NCBI GenBank assembly: GCA_040365065.1
Contig: BAABNI010000001.1
Span: 186,001-250,000 of the forward strand
Length of the DNA: 64,000 nt
Source: Pelagadaptatus aseana
GTDB lineage: Bacteria; Pseudomonadota; Gammaproteobacteria; Pseudomonadales; Cellvibrionaceae
Direction: 5' to 3'
The notes beneath the pieces are model-generated. The model was not told where the DNA came from. It was given only the letters and a program-made list of their open reading frames with translations, and searched no databases. The position numbers and the translations under genes are program-made. Shown here one piece after another: positions 52,724-62,508 of this stretch (position 1 is the first letter of the stretch; the number at the start of each line of letters is the position of its first letter).

Positions 52724-54115
52724 TTACCGCAGATGTCCGGGGGGATTCAAAGGTGGCAACGGCCGGCGGCCAGAGCGCTTGATCTGAGACGATGCGGTTC
52801 GTTTGCGTTGCACCGACAACAGCTGCAGCCACTGCCAACGCAACCTCAGAGACAGAGACTGCCGCCGACGGTAATGATCATAGAGCCGAGCCAGAAGGGT
52901 ATTAACCTCATCACCATTGCCATCGGAACAGGCTTCAACCCTCTCTGCTTCCAGTACTGAGTGCCATCGATAATAACAGCGCAGAATGGCTCCGGGAGGC
53001 CATACCAGCGATGCCAACCACAAACGCCAGCGCCAGCCTCGCTCGGACTGCCAATAGGACAGCAGCCGATCACGCAAGCGCGACCCGAAGGCAAGCAGCA
53101 GCAACACCAACAGCAAACAACCCAGCGCCAACCCCTTGATCCAGTCAGGCGCCGCTGTGGCCACGTACCAGATATCCTCCACGACCCACTGCAGATCACG
53201 AGACAAGGCCCCCTCGGGCTGTTCGCCCCGAGCCGCTGGCGCTATGCGAACAGTCTTCTCTGGCAACACCGATTGCTGCCAATCCTGTTGCTCTGGATCC
53301 CACCAGTTAAACCGGACCTGCGGCAGGGTAAATTCTCCGTGCCGCTCGAAGATGTAGCTGCGCACCTCGGTTCGCTCCGCCCAAACGATGCCGCGATTGC
53401 CGCTGTCTTTAACCTGCGTCCTTGCAGTTTGCTGCCGCACACCGCTGAGTTCAGGCCAATCCAGGGGGGGAATCAACATGGACAGACTGTCTCTGGCCGC
53501 CACGTCCACCTGACGCTCCAGAACATCGCCGATCTTCAGATTGGTTGTGTCTCCGCGGTAATACTCTTCCATCACCACTTCCGTTGAACTCAACGGCCGA
53601 TCGACATCGACTTGTGCGAAAGCGTTATCCGGCAGGGGCTGCACCGTCAATAACAACGGGCTGGAGCGCGCGCTCATATGCCTGCCGGGCTTGTCTTCGT
53701 AACCGGCCACCAGCGCCTTGACCTCGATACCCGGCACAATCATCTGCCCCGAACGCTGCGGAAAGACATCAAATTTCCAGCGCTGCACCGTATAGACATC
53801 GCCCTGAATATGCTCGGAAAAATTGGTGGCAAATCGCTCCGTGCGAACCACGATGGCGCCATCAATCGTGAACGAATTGACTCTGGGGGCCTCGGCAAAC
53901 CAGGTGTCGGTATAGATATCCACCAGCAACGAGAAGCGCTCAGACTGACGAATATCGAGCTGTTGAGTGAGCTCATCATTGGCTCCCAGAAAATGGCTTT
54001 TTACCAGCATGATCTGTGAGGCTCCCGCATCAACCGGGTCATCGGCCAGAGCCAGCCATGGCAAAACCAAGCTCGCAGCAGCCAGCAGGCGCAGACAAAA
54101 ACATCGAGGCCTCAT
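52724..54115 (-). CDS. batD: BatD-like oxygen-tolerance protein
   Basis: 463 residues with a signal peptide (about 1-24, ...LPWLALADDPV). The large periplasmic part is rich in beta-strands, with FSLLVDIYTDTWFAEAPRVN and RWKFDVFPQRSGQMIVPGIE. A membrane segment follows at about 317-337, and the cytoplasmic tail is arginine-rich. The pattern is that of BatD, the periplasmic partner of the Bat VWA proteins. It is the last gene of a seven-gene run that begins with MoxR. Its start overlaps the TPR gene end. Confidence 0.85.
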   Translation of the reverse strand: MRPRCFCLRLLAAASLVLPWLALADDPVDAGASQIMLVKSHFLGANDELTQQLDIRQSERFSLLVDIYTDTWFAEAPRVNSFTIDGAIVVRTERFATNFSEHIQGDVYTVQRWKFDVFPQRSGQMIVPGIEVKALVAGYEDKPGRHMSARSSPLLLTVQPLPDNAFAQVDVDRPLSSTEVVMEEYYRGDTTNLKIGDVLERQVDVAARDSLSMLIPPLDWPELSGVRQQTARTQVKDSGNRGIVWAERTEVRSYIFERHGEFTLPQVRFNWWDPEQQDWQQSVLPEKTVRIAPAARGEQPEGALSRDLQWVVEDIWYVATAAPDWIKGLALGCLLLVLLLLAFGSRLRDRLLSYWQSERGWRWRLWLASLVWPPGAILRCYYRWHSVLEAERVEACSDGNGDEVNTLLARLYDHYRRRQSLSLRLRWQWLQLLSVQRKRTASSQIKRSGRRPLPPLNPPGHLR

Positions 54116-54801
54116 TGGGTCAAACTCTCTTCTGCCGGATCGCTGCCATCGCCACCGCCAGTGGGCGCCTGTTGATGCTGATGCAAAAACTTCAGCCGCA
54201 AGAAATCAGCCGGTGTGGATTGCAGGCGATCAACCCAGAGCGCCTGAATTTCCTTGGCGGACCGATCCATATCATCCGTCACCTGTTCTGCTTTGGCGTT
54301 GGCCATGCGGTTGGAATCGCTCGACAGCGTCACCTCATCGGCACCGATCTGATTTTCAGACGGTGAGTGATAGTTGTCCGGCATCTTGGGTTTGGCACCC
54401 AGCACTTTCACCAGCGCCAGATTGTCTCTGGCCGCCGGCCAATCCGGACGCAACTGCAAAGCCAACTGATAGCTGTCCGCCGCCCCCTGATAATCTTGCA
54501 GGTGAGCCAGAGCGTTACCGCGATTGAACAGAGAATCCGCACCGGGTAGGCGCGACCAGATAGCCGCCGCAGGCTTGAACTGTTGCGCGGCGTACAGCGC
54601 CATGGCCCGCCAGTTTGGATTGTCAAAACGCTGGGCCGCCAACCGATATTCGCCCCGGTTAAAATACCGCATGCCCTGTTGATCACGGGTCAGCAGCAAA
54701 TCCTGCCAGTACCACTGCGCCTGAGAGGGCGCCGCACCGACCAACAACGCCAGCAGTAACAGGCCTCGCAGCCAGCCTTTAGCCGGGGGCACGATTACCA
54801 T
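54112..54801 (-). CDS. TPR protein of the Bat cluster (BatC/BatE-like)
   Basis: 229 residues from the ATG at 54801, where a signal-like hydrophobic stretch (GLLLLALLVGAAPSQAQ) begins. Two or three TPR repeats follow (ADSLFNRGNALAHLQDYQGA and its neighbours). The tail is acidic and glutamine-rich. Such TPR proteins are a constant part of Bat operons and probably hold the VWA proteins together at the membrane. It overlaps both neighbours by a few bases, as tightly packed operon genes do. Confidence 0.83.
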   Translation of the reverse strand: MVIVPPAKGWLRGLLLLALLVGAAPSQAQWYWQDLLLTRDQQGMRYFNRGEYRLAAQRFDNPNWRAMALYAAQQFKPAAAIWSRLPGADSLFNRGNALAHLQDYQGAADSYQLALQLRPDWPAARDNLALVKVLGAKPKMPDNYHSPSENQIGADEVTLSSDSNRMANAKAEQVTDDMDRSAKEIQALWVDRLQSTPADFLRLKFLHQHQQAPTGGGDGSDPAEESLTQ

Positions 54802-55784
54802 TGCAACACCATCCCCCGGCGAAACCAGATCAGCATCAGGGCAAACAGCAGCCACAGGAAATAATAACCACTGTCGACCCAGATAACAGTGTCGTCGTTG
54901 GCCTGCAGATTCTCCCAGTGATGACTGACGTTCCTGAGCAGCTCATCAATGTCATCATCACTGGTCTGTATGGTCACCCGCTCGACATTCAGACCGCGAG
55001 CCTGATCGGCAACGTAAGCCTGCTGCCGGGCCAAATCACCCACTGTCTGTAACAGACTCAGTGATACCTCGCGAGGCACAGCTATGGGCCACTGTTGCAA
55101 ACTGCCCAATTGCGCAGCCACAAACACCATAGAGCCGCCTGCCAGAGAATCCCCCCGGCTGCTGCTGGCATCCGCCGCTGCAAGCTGTGTTTTTTGCAAC
55201 AGGCGCAAGGCCTGAATCAAGGCCTGCGCCGGCTCATCACCAATTTTGGGCATAATCTCTGGAGACAGATCCTGCAGGTAAAAAGACAACAGCTCGACAT
55301 CCTCAGTGAGCGGCAACACCGTATGACTGCTGCCGGCATAGACAATCAGCGCCGTGGGTGCACCCCGCCGCCGGGACAACAAAGACTGAATTTTTAACTT
55401 GGCCTGAGCCAAGCGGCTGGGCTGAAGGTCGTCTTCAAGCATGGCCTGATCCAGTGACAGGGCAATCACCAGTGGCGCCTTATCATCGGCCAATGGCGTG
55501 CTCTGCTTGTGCCAGGCGGGCCCGGCCAGAATAAACACGCTGAGAAAGAACATGAGCCCCGCCAACCGTCTTGGGGTCAGCCAGGACTCGGCTCTGGAAC
55601 TGAGCAACATCGCATCCAGCAAATCGGCATCGATAAAATGTTGCCAGTCCGTCTTTACTTCCCGATGCCGCAGCCGCCACATCAGCAACAGCATCACCGG
55701 CGCAACGGCAAACCACATAGGCCGAAGAAAATGAAATTGCTCGAAGAGCTGCAGCAGCGTCGGGAATAAAAAGAAATCATTCAT
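54795..55784 (-). CDS. VWA-domain membrane protein, BatB-like, with degenerate metal site
   Basis: 329 residues. Membrane segments near the N terminus (about 24-38 and 75-93) precede a VWA domain (about 100-290), then a C-terminal membrane helix. The usual metal-binding DxSxS is replaced by SLDQA in IALSLDQAMLEDD, so this MIDAS appears lost, unlike the neighbouring gene. The rest, such as QPSRLAQAKLKIQSLL and LIVYAGSSHTVLPLT, matches BatB. The start (55784) overlaps the BatA stop. Confidence 0.82.
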   Translation of the reverse strand: MNDFFLFPTLLQLFEQFHFLRPMWFAVAPVMLLLMWRLRHREVKTDWQHFIDADLLDAMLLSSRAESWLTPRRLAGLMFFLSVFILAGPAWHKQSTPLADDKAPLVIALSLDQAMLEDDLQPSRLAQAKLKIQSLLSRRRGAPTALIVYAGSSHTVLPLTEDVELLSFYLQDLSPEIMPKIGDEPAQALIQALRLLQKTQLAAADASSSRGDSLAGGSMVFVAAQLGSLQQWPIAVPREVSLSLLQTVGDLARQQAYVADQARGLNVERVTIQTSDDDIDELLRNVSHHWENLQANDDTVIWVDSGYYFLWLLFALMLIWFRRGMVLQW

Positions 55785-56809
55785 GATTTTTGCTCCGGCA
55801 CCGAAGAAGCGGCAACTCCGGCCAGAGACATTTTTGAATCGCGCCAACTGACAAAGGCCAACCAGATCTGGGTCAACAACTGCAGCATCACCATCAGCGC
55901 GACCGGCCAGTGAAACAGCGTTTGTCTGGGGCGGTAACTGACCACCTCAACATCCTGCCCCACGAGCTTATTGAGCTGTTGATAAATCAGACTCAATTGC
56001 TCGCCATCGGTCGCCCGAAAGAAGACGCCACCGGTAACGCGACTGATCTGTTGCAGGGTTTCAAGATCCATTTCCTGTTCGCCAGTTGCCGCCGGATCGC
56101 CAATGGCAATGGTGTGAATCACAACCCCTTGATCCAGCGCCACTTTTGCCGCTTCGGCGGGCGGCACCAGACTGCCAGAGTCGTTGCCATCGGTCAGTAG
56201 AATAAGAATCCGGTCTCGGGCCCGACTGCTTTTAAAATTTTTGACCGCCAGACCGATGGCATCACCGAGCATGGTTTTCGGCCCGGCCATGCGCACCTGC
56301 ACCTCTGACAACAGACGCAAAAACAGATCGTGATCCAGACTGAAAGGGATCTGCAGGTAAGGCGCCGAACCAAACACAATCAGACCCAGGCGATCCTGCT
56401 CGCGCGCAGCGACAAACTCACCCAGCACCTGTTTTACTCCAGCCAGACGCTCTATGGGTTCAGCACCAGCAAAGACAAAATCCTCGACCTCCATCGAACC
56501 GGACAGGTCTACGGCCATCATCAAATCTCGGGCGGATTGTTGTTTGACGATAGGTTTACCCACCCAGTGGGGATCGGCCAGAGCAACCAGCAACAGCAAC
56601 CAACTGATCAGGATGGCCAGCTTCTGCAACCGGTTGCGCCGCAACACCAGCGCCCCATCACCGGGCTGATAACCGGAGAGATCCACAAAGCGTTTAAAAA
56701 AAGGCACCCGCAAAGCATCGCGCTGGGTTTTATAGGCACGACCAAAATAGGCCACCAGCAGTGGCAGCGGCAGCAGCAAAAACACCCACAATTTATCGAA
56801 CACAATCAC
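55781..56809 (-). CDS. batA: VWA-domain membrane protein, BatA-like
   Basis: 342 residues. An N-terminal membrane segment and a second at about 62-80 flank the VWA domain (about 85-295). The MIDAS is intact: DLSGSM, the Thr in GPKTMLGDAIG, and the Asp in LTDGNDSGS. A C-terminal membrane segment is at about 305-325. BatA proteins of Bacteroides and others are linked to oxygen and stress tolerance; the mechanism is not known. It lies between DUF4381 and the second VWA gene. Confidence 0.87.
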   Translation of the reverse strand: MIVFDKLWVFLLLPLPLLVAYFGRAYKTQRDALRVPFFKRFVDLSGYQPGDGALVLRRNRLQKLAILISWLLLLVALADPHWVGKPIVKQQSARDLMMAVDLSGSMEVEDFVFAGAEPIERLAGVKQVLGEFVAAREQDRLGLIVFGSAPYLQIPFSLDHDLFLRLLSEVQVRMAGPKTMLGDAIGLAVKNFKSSRARDRILILLTDGNDSGSLVPPAEAAKVALDQGVVIHTIAIGDPAATGEQEMDLETLQQISRVTGGVFFRATDGEQLSLIYQQLNKLVGQDVEVVSYRPRQTLFHWPVALMVMLQLLTQIWLAFVSWRDSKMSLAGVAASSVPEQKS

Positions 56810-57372
56810 GCCAGCAATCTCTCAGCAACGGCCTGCAGGTGCTCTGGTTGGTGATCGCGCAACCAGCCACGACACCAGATAAAATGATGTTGCGCCTGTT
56901 GATCAGAAATGGACTGGCGCTGCTCTGGCGGCATATAGGCCAGCGCGCAGAACTCAGAGACCGACGCAACCGTCTCGCCATCCGGCCAGCTGTGTCGCAA
57001 AAACTGCGGCCAAATGTCGCCCTGTAAAGCCACGACAGTTTCCCGGGGCAGAATCGCCAGTAGCGTCTGTCGCAGCAGCGCCGGCAGGCATTTGAGCGCC
57101 TCGCTATCGCCTTGCTGGAAACGCTGTTGCAACCGGTCGATCTGTTCGAGCGCCATGCGTCGATAGGCGTTGCGCCGCCAGCGTCGATAACCGCACCAAC
57201 CCTGCCGCACCATCACCGCCACCGCTACAGCGCCGAACAACCAACCCAAAGGCGTATCGGGCCACCAGCTGATTGCGGCCGGCTGCACCACCTCGGCCAT
57301 ATTGCTCAGCCAGGGGTTGCCAAAATCTTCGGTTTTGAACGCCGGGGCTGAGGGCAACTGTGATTCTGACAT
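56806..57372 (-). CDS. DUF4381 family membrane protein
   Basis: 188 residues. A membrane helix at about 43-58 (LGWLFGAVAVAVMVRQG) is preceded by a short periplasmic part and followed by a cytoplasmic region with RKAYRRMALEQ-like RWRRNAYRRMALEQIDRLQQ and LPRETVVALQGDIWPQFL. This is the DUF4381 layout, found between DUF58 and VWA genes in Bat clusters. Function not known. Confidence 0.85.
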   Translation of the reverse strand: MSESQLPSAPAFKTEDFGNPWLSNMAEVVQPAAISWWPDTPLGWLFGAVAVAVMVRQGWCGYRRWRRNAYRRMALEQIDRLQQRFQQGDSEALKCLPALLRQTLLAILPRETVVALQGDIWPQFLRHSWPDGETVASVSEFCALAYMPPEQRQSISDQQAQHHFIWCRGWLRDHQPEHLQAVAERLLA

Positions 57373-57375
57373 CCG

Positions 57376-58350
57376 TCACACCCCCAGCATTTGAAACAAT
57401 TGAGACTCCAGCGGCTGAGCGGTGGTCAGCGGTAACACCGGAATGTTGCGCGTCTTTAAAAAGCTCTGGATTCGGTTCATACGCGCGGCAAAATCACGGG
57501 AATATTTTTGCTGCAAATCTTGATCGGCGGCATCCAGCTCTACCTGAAAACGGCCATCACTCAGTGCCAGATTGCCCTGCTGAGGCAGTGCTTGCTCCAG
57601 CGGGTCATGGATAAAATCGATCACCACATTATTGTGCTGCATCAGTTGCGACAAACGCTGCCCGGTCTCGTCATTGGCACCCTCCAGGTCGCTGACAAGG
57701 TGGATCAGGGCATCGTGCCCCACCAGTTTTCTGACTTTGGCCAGCATCGGATTGAGACGATTGCCATTGTCATCGAGCGATGCCAATGCCGGTCGCTGCT
57801 CGGCGGTTACCGAGCGCTTGAGCTTGTCGCCATAGTCACACAACCGATTGAGAATCTGCAGAATCTGACTCTGACGATTGGCGGGCCTCACTTCGGTGCT
57901 GTGCTGATCATTGAACACCAGCATACCGACCCGATCCCCGCGATCAACCACATGCCAGGCCAGTAATGCGGCCATCTCAGCCGCCACCACCGACTTCATC
58001 ATACGGCGCGAGCCGAAAAACATGCCGGCACGTTGATCCACCACCAGAATCACCGGCCGCTCCCGCTCTTCGGAATAGATGCGCACGTGGGGCTTACGGG
58101 TTCGGTTGGTTACCTTCCAGTCCATCTGGCGAATGTCATCGCCCACCCGGTAGTGGCGCAACTCTTCGAAATCCATGCCGCGCCCCCGGGCCCGGGAGCG
58201 GTGCCGCCCCACCATCAGACTGTTGACCATCTGATAATCTGTCAGCGGCAGGCGCCGGGCCGGATACTGCAGCTTGATCAGCGCCTGCAGATTGGCCACA
58301 GTTTTATGGTCGTGCTGATGCAGCGATTCAGAGGCAGCCACGATCGTCAC
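57376..58350 (-). CDS. DUF58 domain-containing protein
   Basis: 324 residues from the GTG at 58350, placed right after the MoxR stop. The DUF58 core is clear: GRGMDFEELRHYRVGDD, MDWKVTNRTRKPHVRIY and PVILVVDQRAGMFFGS. The domain is a VWA-like module without a full MIDAS. It usually sits next to MoxR, and the pair may form a chaperone system. Other in-frame starts lie inside the MoxR gene. Confidence 0.88.
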   Translation of the reverse strand: MTIVAASESLHQHDHKTVANLQALIKLQYPARRLPLTDYQMVNSLMVGRHRSRARGRGMDFEELRHYRVGDDIRQMDWKVTNRTRKPHVRIYSEERERPVILVVDQRAGMFFGSRRMMKSVVAAEMAALLAWHVVDRGDRVGMLVFNDQHSTEVRPANRQSQILQILNRLCDYGDKLKRSVTAEQRPALASLDDNGNRLNPMLAKVRKLVGHDALIHLVSDLEGANDETGQRLSQLMQHNNVVIDFIHDPLEQALPQQGNLALSDGRFQVELDAADQDLQQKYSRDFAARMNRIQSFLKTRNIPVLPLTTAQPLESQLFQMLGV

Positions 58351-58351
58351 C

Positions 58352-59317
58352 TTACACGGCCGCGACCAACTGTTTGATGCGGCGCACCACATCCTGCGCC
58401 GAAATGCCCTCGGCCTGTGCTTCGTAGCTGGTGATAATGCGATGGGTCAGTACTGGCTCGGCCATGTCACGCACATCCTCCGGGGTGGCATAAGAGCGGC
58501 CGGCCAACCAGGCTTTGGCTCGGGCACAGCGATCAAGGGCAATGGTAGCTCGGGGGCTCGATCCCACAGCAATCCAGCGTGACAGTTCTGCCTCATAGCG
58601 CCCCGGATCGCGGGTGGCCATGATCAATCCCACCACATACCGTTCCAATGTTTCATCCACATGAACTTCATGAATTTGCTCACGGGCACGGAAGACCGCT
58701 TCTTGCGGTACTCTGGCGACTGACTCTGTGTCTTGCAACTCTTCGCTGCGCACCAGACGCATGATATCGAGCTCCTGCTCATCGGCTGGGTAACCCATAT
58801 TGACCTTCAACAGAAAGCGATCCATCTGAGCTTCCGGCAGTGGGTAGGTACCCTCCTGCTCGATCGGATTCTGGGTCGCCAACACCATAAACAATTGCGG
58901 CAGCGGGTAGGTTTTGCCGGCCACGGTTACGTGCTTTTCTTCCATCGCTTCCAACAGTGCGGACTGCACCTTGGCCGGCGCCCGGTTGATTTCGTCGGCC
59001 AGCACCAGATTGTTGAACAGCGGTCCCGGTTGAAACACCAACTGCTCACCCTCGCCTTCGTTGTGAAACACCTCGGTACCGGTGACGTCGGAGGGCAGCA
59101 AATCCGGCGTAAACTGAATGCGCCCCAGAGTTGAATCCAGAGCTTTGGACAGGGATTTAATCGAACGGGTTTTGGCGGTACCGGGTAACCCCTCGAGCAA
59201 TACATTGCCATTACACAGCAGGGCAACGATCAGGTTTTCAGCGACGTGTTGCTGCCCCAGCACCGCGCGATTCATCGCCTCGCGCAGGGTTAATATCTGT
59301 TCAAGAGTACGGCTCAT
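58352..59317 (-). CDS. MoxR-family AAA+ ATPase
   Basis: 321 residues. The Walker A is GLPGTAKT, Walker B lies in LVLADEINRAPAKVQSALLE, and sensor 1 in LATQNPIEQEGTYPLPEAQMD. The MoxR group acts as a chaperone that inserts cofactors or helps assemble complexes with VWA partners. It is the first gene of the cluster MoxR-DUF58-DUF4381-VWA-VWA-TPR-BatD, all on the minus strand. It stands 111 bases downstream of the RND permease stop, so it may have its own promoter. Confidence 0.93.
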   Translation of the reverse strand: MSRTLEQILTLREAMNRAVLGQQHVAENLIVALLCNGNVLLEGLPGTAKTRSIKSLSKALDSTLGRIQFTPDLLPSDVTGTEVFHNEGEGEQLVFQPGPLFNNLVLADEINRAPAKVQSALLEAMEEKHVTVAGKTYPLPQLFMVLATQNPIEQEGTYPLPEAQMDRFLLKVNMGYPADEQELDIMRLVRSEELQDTESVARVPQEAVFRAREQIHEVHVDETLERYVVGLIMATRDPGRYEAELSRWIAVGSSPRATIALDRCARAKAWLAGRSYATPEDVRDMAEPVLTHRIITSYEAQAEGISAQDVVRRIKQLVAAV

Positions 59318-59428
59318 AGTCTCTCTCTGATGGCCTGTTGGATGTTTTTATTGTTATGAGTCTGCTTCTTATTTTTATCTGCCGGGCCATTTCGGGCCCG
59401 GCTGCAGGATAACGTCAGCCTCGCAATA

Positions 59429-62400
59429 TCAGGATTTTACCGGGGCTTTGACGTTAAAGAAAATCACATAGAACACCGGCACAACCGTCAGCGTCAGCAC
59501 ACTGGCGAAGGTCAGACCCGCCATGATAGTTACGGCCATACCAACGAAGAACGCATCCATCAACAAAGGCAACATGCCCAGTACGGTGGTTCCCGCGGCC
59601 ATCATCACCGGGCGGCAGCGGGACAGTGACGCCTGTACCACCGCATCCCAGACATCCTCGTTGCTCTTCAATTCCAGATTGATTTGATCCAGCAGAACAA
59701 TTGCGTTCTTGATCAACATCCCGGACAAGCTCAAGAAGCCCAGTAACGGCATAAAACCGAAGGGCTCATTGGTCGCCAGCAGCCCCGCCGATACCCCGAT
59801 CAGCGCCAGCGGCACAGTCAGCCAGATAATCAGCGGATGCCGGAGTGAATTAAACAGCACCACGGTGATGATCATCATCAACGCCGCCATCACCGGAATG
59901 CCTCCGGCCAACGCGCCCTGAGCGTCACTGGAAGATTCAAATTCACCGCCCCAGCTCATCTCGTAACCCACCGGCAATTCCAGCGCCATCACCTTGGGCA
60001 ACATGCGTTCAAACAGTTCACTGGCCAACTCGCCTTCCGGTGGCTCGCCACCGACGGTAATGGTGCGCTTGCGATCGAGGCGATGTATCTGTGCGTCTTC
60101 CCAGCCGGTGCTGAATTCCGACACCACCTGATTGATCTGAATGGTGGAACGGGTACCCGGACTCCAGATCAGAATATTGCCAATCTGGGAAACATCCTTG
60201 CGCTCAGCTTCCGGGGCTCTGGAATAAATCGGGATCAGATCGTCGCTCTCGCGAAACACACCCACCAGCGTGCCGTTGAAGTTGCTTTCCAACGCTTCGT
60301 TGAGGTCGGCGCGATCAACCCCGGCAAACTGGGCCTTGTACTCTTCATAAACCGGCCGCACCACCTTGACCCGCTGGCGCCAGTTGTCTTTGATGGCCAC
60401 CCCACCGGATTCACGCAACAACAGTTTTACCTGCTCGGAAAGGTCTCTCAGTACCTCGGGATTGGGCCCGGTAAATTTCACCTCATAGGATGAGGCCGGA
60501 CTCGGCCCCAGATTCAAACGCTGCAATTTGGGTTGAGCGTCCGGGAAATTCACCTGAATATAGTCACCGAACTTCACCATCAAATCCGCTATGTCGCGAT
60601 GATCAGTGACATCCACCAGCAACATGCCGTAGCTGGAATTGGCCTTCTCTGCCGGATAGGTCAGCATAAACCGGGGAGCGCCGGCCCCGACAAACGTAGC
60701 CACCTGAGTCACCCGATCATCGGCCATAACAAAGGCTTCGATGTCTTCCAAATCGGTGGATGTCTGACGAATATCGGAACCTTCGGGCAGCCAGTAGTGA
60801 ATCAAAAATTTGGGTATGGTGGATGACGGGAAGAACGACCCCTTGAGCTGGGCAAAGCCAATGATCGCCAGCACCATCAACACCACCAGCACCGCCACCG
60901 CCAACCAGCGCCGGGTCATACAGGTTTCCAGTACGTTGCGATACATATGGAACAGTTTGGAATCGTAGAGCGGGGCCGTGGTGCCATTGTCAGACTCGGA
61001 CGAACTCGCGGCCTGCGGAATAAACCAGTAGCACAGCAGCGGTGTGATGGTGATGGCGGTTACCCAGCTCAGCAACAGAGAGTAGAGCATCACCTGAAAC
61101 AGGCTGCGGCAGAATTCACCGGTGGAATCCTCCGATGTACCAATGGCAGCAAACGCCAGTATCGCAATCAGGGTAGCCCCCAGAAGCGGCCACAATGTCT
61201 GCTGAACGGATTCCTCGGCCGCCTTCAGGCGATTCATGCCCGACTGAATGCGCACCATCATGCCCTCGGTAATGACAATGGCGTTATCCACCAACATACC
61301 CAGAGCAATGATCAGCGCCCCCAAAGAAATCCGCTCCAGTGCTACGTCGTTGAGCCTCATAAAAATAAACGTAGCAACGACCGTAATCACCAGCACACTG
61401 CCGATGATCAGGCCGGCGCGCAGCCCCATAAAAATCAGCAGCACCACAATGACAATGATCAATGCCTGCATCAGACTCAGGATAAAACCATCGATGGCTT
61501 TTTTAACCGCATCGGGCTGAAACGCGATAGGTGAAACTTCAAGGCCTATAGGCGTTTGCTCCTGCAGCTCCTGCAGTCGGGCCTGCACCCCCTTGCCCAG
61601 CTTCATCACATTGCCACCACTGATGGTGGAGATTGACAGGGCAACCGCCGGGCGACCATTGAAACGCAAAATTTTACTGGCCGGAGAGATGTCTTCGCGA
61701 TACACCCGAGCCACATCCCGAAGGTAAATCAGGTTGGCATCTTCATCCGCCTCGGAGCTTTCACGCAAGATCATGGCGCCAATATCACTGACCTCACCAA
61801 TGCCACTGGGGGCATCCATGCGCACATAATCTCGACCCACCCGGACACTGCCGGCAGGAACAATCGAATTCTGCTGACTCAGCTTTTGGTAGACCTCATC
61901 CTGACTGATTCCCAGCGACGCCAGTTTTTCCCGGGAAAATTCTACGTAGATGCCTTCACGCTGCGCCCCCCACAAATCCACCTTGGCGACATCGGGCACC
62001 AGCGACAATTCCCGCTGCAGGAACTTGGCGTGCTCGTAAATTTCCTTGGAACTGAAGCCGTCACCGGTCACGGCGTAGACCACACCAAATACGTCGCCGT
62101 AGTCGTCCTGCACAATGGCGTCTTCGACACCCGGCGGCAGATTACTCTGGGCATCGCTCACTTTGCTGCGTAACTCCTGCCAGATGCCAGGCAAACTGTC
62201 CTTGTCGTATTTGTCTTTCATCTCCACGGTTATCATGGAGATACCGGCCTTGGACAAAGAGCGGATTTCATTCACCTGACTCATGCGCTGGATTTCCCGC
62301 TCCAGCACCTCGGTCACCTCCTGCTCCACTTCTTCAGGCGAGGCGCCCGGATAACGGGTGATCACCATCGCCTCTTTGATGGTGTACTCAGGATCTTCCA

Positions 62401-62503
62401 GCCGGGACAACTCCTTGTAGCTGACAAAACCGCCAACCACCATCACCAGCGTCATCACAATCGTGACGATTTTGTTTTCAATAGCGTAACGGGCGATATT
62501 CAT
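59429..62503 (-). CDS. RND-family multidrug efflux permease
   Basis: 1024 residues, an inner-membrane trimeric proton antiporter of the AcrB class. The first helix is NKIVTIVMTLVMVVGGFVSY, and RYPGASPEEVEQEVTEVLE follows. The proton-relay acidic pair appears in GMLVDNAIVITEG (TM4), and the C-terminal GMLIKNAIVLLDQINLE is also typical. Sequence features (SRLEDPEYTIKEAMVITRYP) place it in the subgroup with VexH/MexK-like pumps. It lies 5 bases downstream of its adaptor gene, so the two form an operon. Confidence 0.93.
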   Translation of the reverse strand: MNIARYAIENKIVTIVMTLVMVVGGFVSYKELSRLEDPEYTIKEAMVITRYPGASPEEVEQEVTEVLEREIQRMSQVNEIRSLSKAGISMITVEMKDKYDKDSLPGIWQELRSKVSDAQSNLPPGVEDAIVQDDYGDVFGVVYAVTGDGFSSKEIYEHAKFLQRELSLVPDVAKVDLWGAQREGIYVEFSREKLASLGISQDEVYQKLSQQNSIVPAGSVRVGRDYVRMDAPSGIGEVSDIGAMILRESSEADEDANLIYLRDVARVYREDISPASKILRFNGRPAVALSISTISGGNVMKLGKGVQARLQELQEQTPIGLEVSPIAFQPDAVKKAIDGFILSLMQALIIVIVVLLIFMGLRAGLIIGSVLVITVVATFIFMRLNDVALERISLGALIIALGMLVDNAIVITEGMMVRIQSGMNRLKAAEESVQQTLWPLLGATLIAILAFAAIGTSEDSTGEFCRSLFQVMLYSLLLSWVTAITITPLLCYWFIPQAASSSESDNGTTAPLYDSKLFHMYRNVLETCMTRRWLAVAVLVVLMVLAIIGFAQLKGSFFPSSTIPKFLIHYWLPEGSDIRQTSTDLEDIEAFVMADDRVTQVATFVGAGAPRFMLTYPAEKANSSYGMLLVDVTDHRDIADLMVKFGDYIQVNFPDAQPKLQRLNLGPSPASSYEVKFTGPNPEVLRDLSEQVKLLLRESGGVAIKDNWRQRVKVVRPVYEEYKAQFAGVDRADLNEALESNFNGTLVGVFRESDDLIPIYSRAPEAERKDVSQIGNILIWSPGTRSTIQINQVVSEFSTGWEDAQIHRLDRKRTITVGGEPPEGELASELFERMLPKVMALELPVGYEMSWGGEFESSSDAQGALAGGIPVMAALMMIITVVLFNSLRHPLIIWLTVPLALIGVSAGLLATNEPFGFMPLLGFLSLSGMLIKNAIVLLDQINLELKSNEDVWDAVVQASLSRCRPVMMAAGTTVLGMLPLLMDAFFVGMAVTIMAGLTFASVLTLTVVPVFYVIFFNVKAPVKS

Positions 62504-62508
62504 AATGA

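Noticed and set aside
52961..53587. A 208-codon plus-strand frame opposite batD
   Set aside because: No motif and full overlap with the clear BatD gene.
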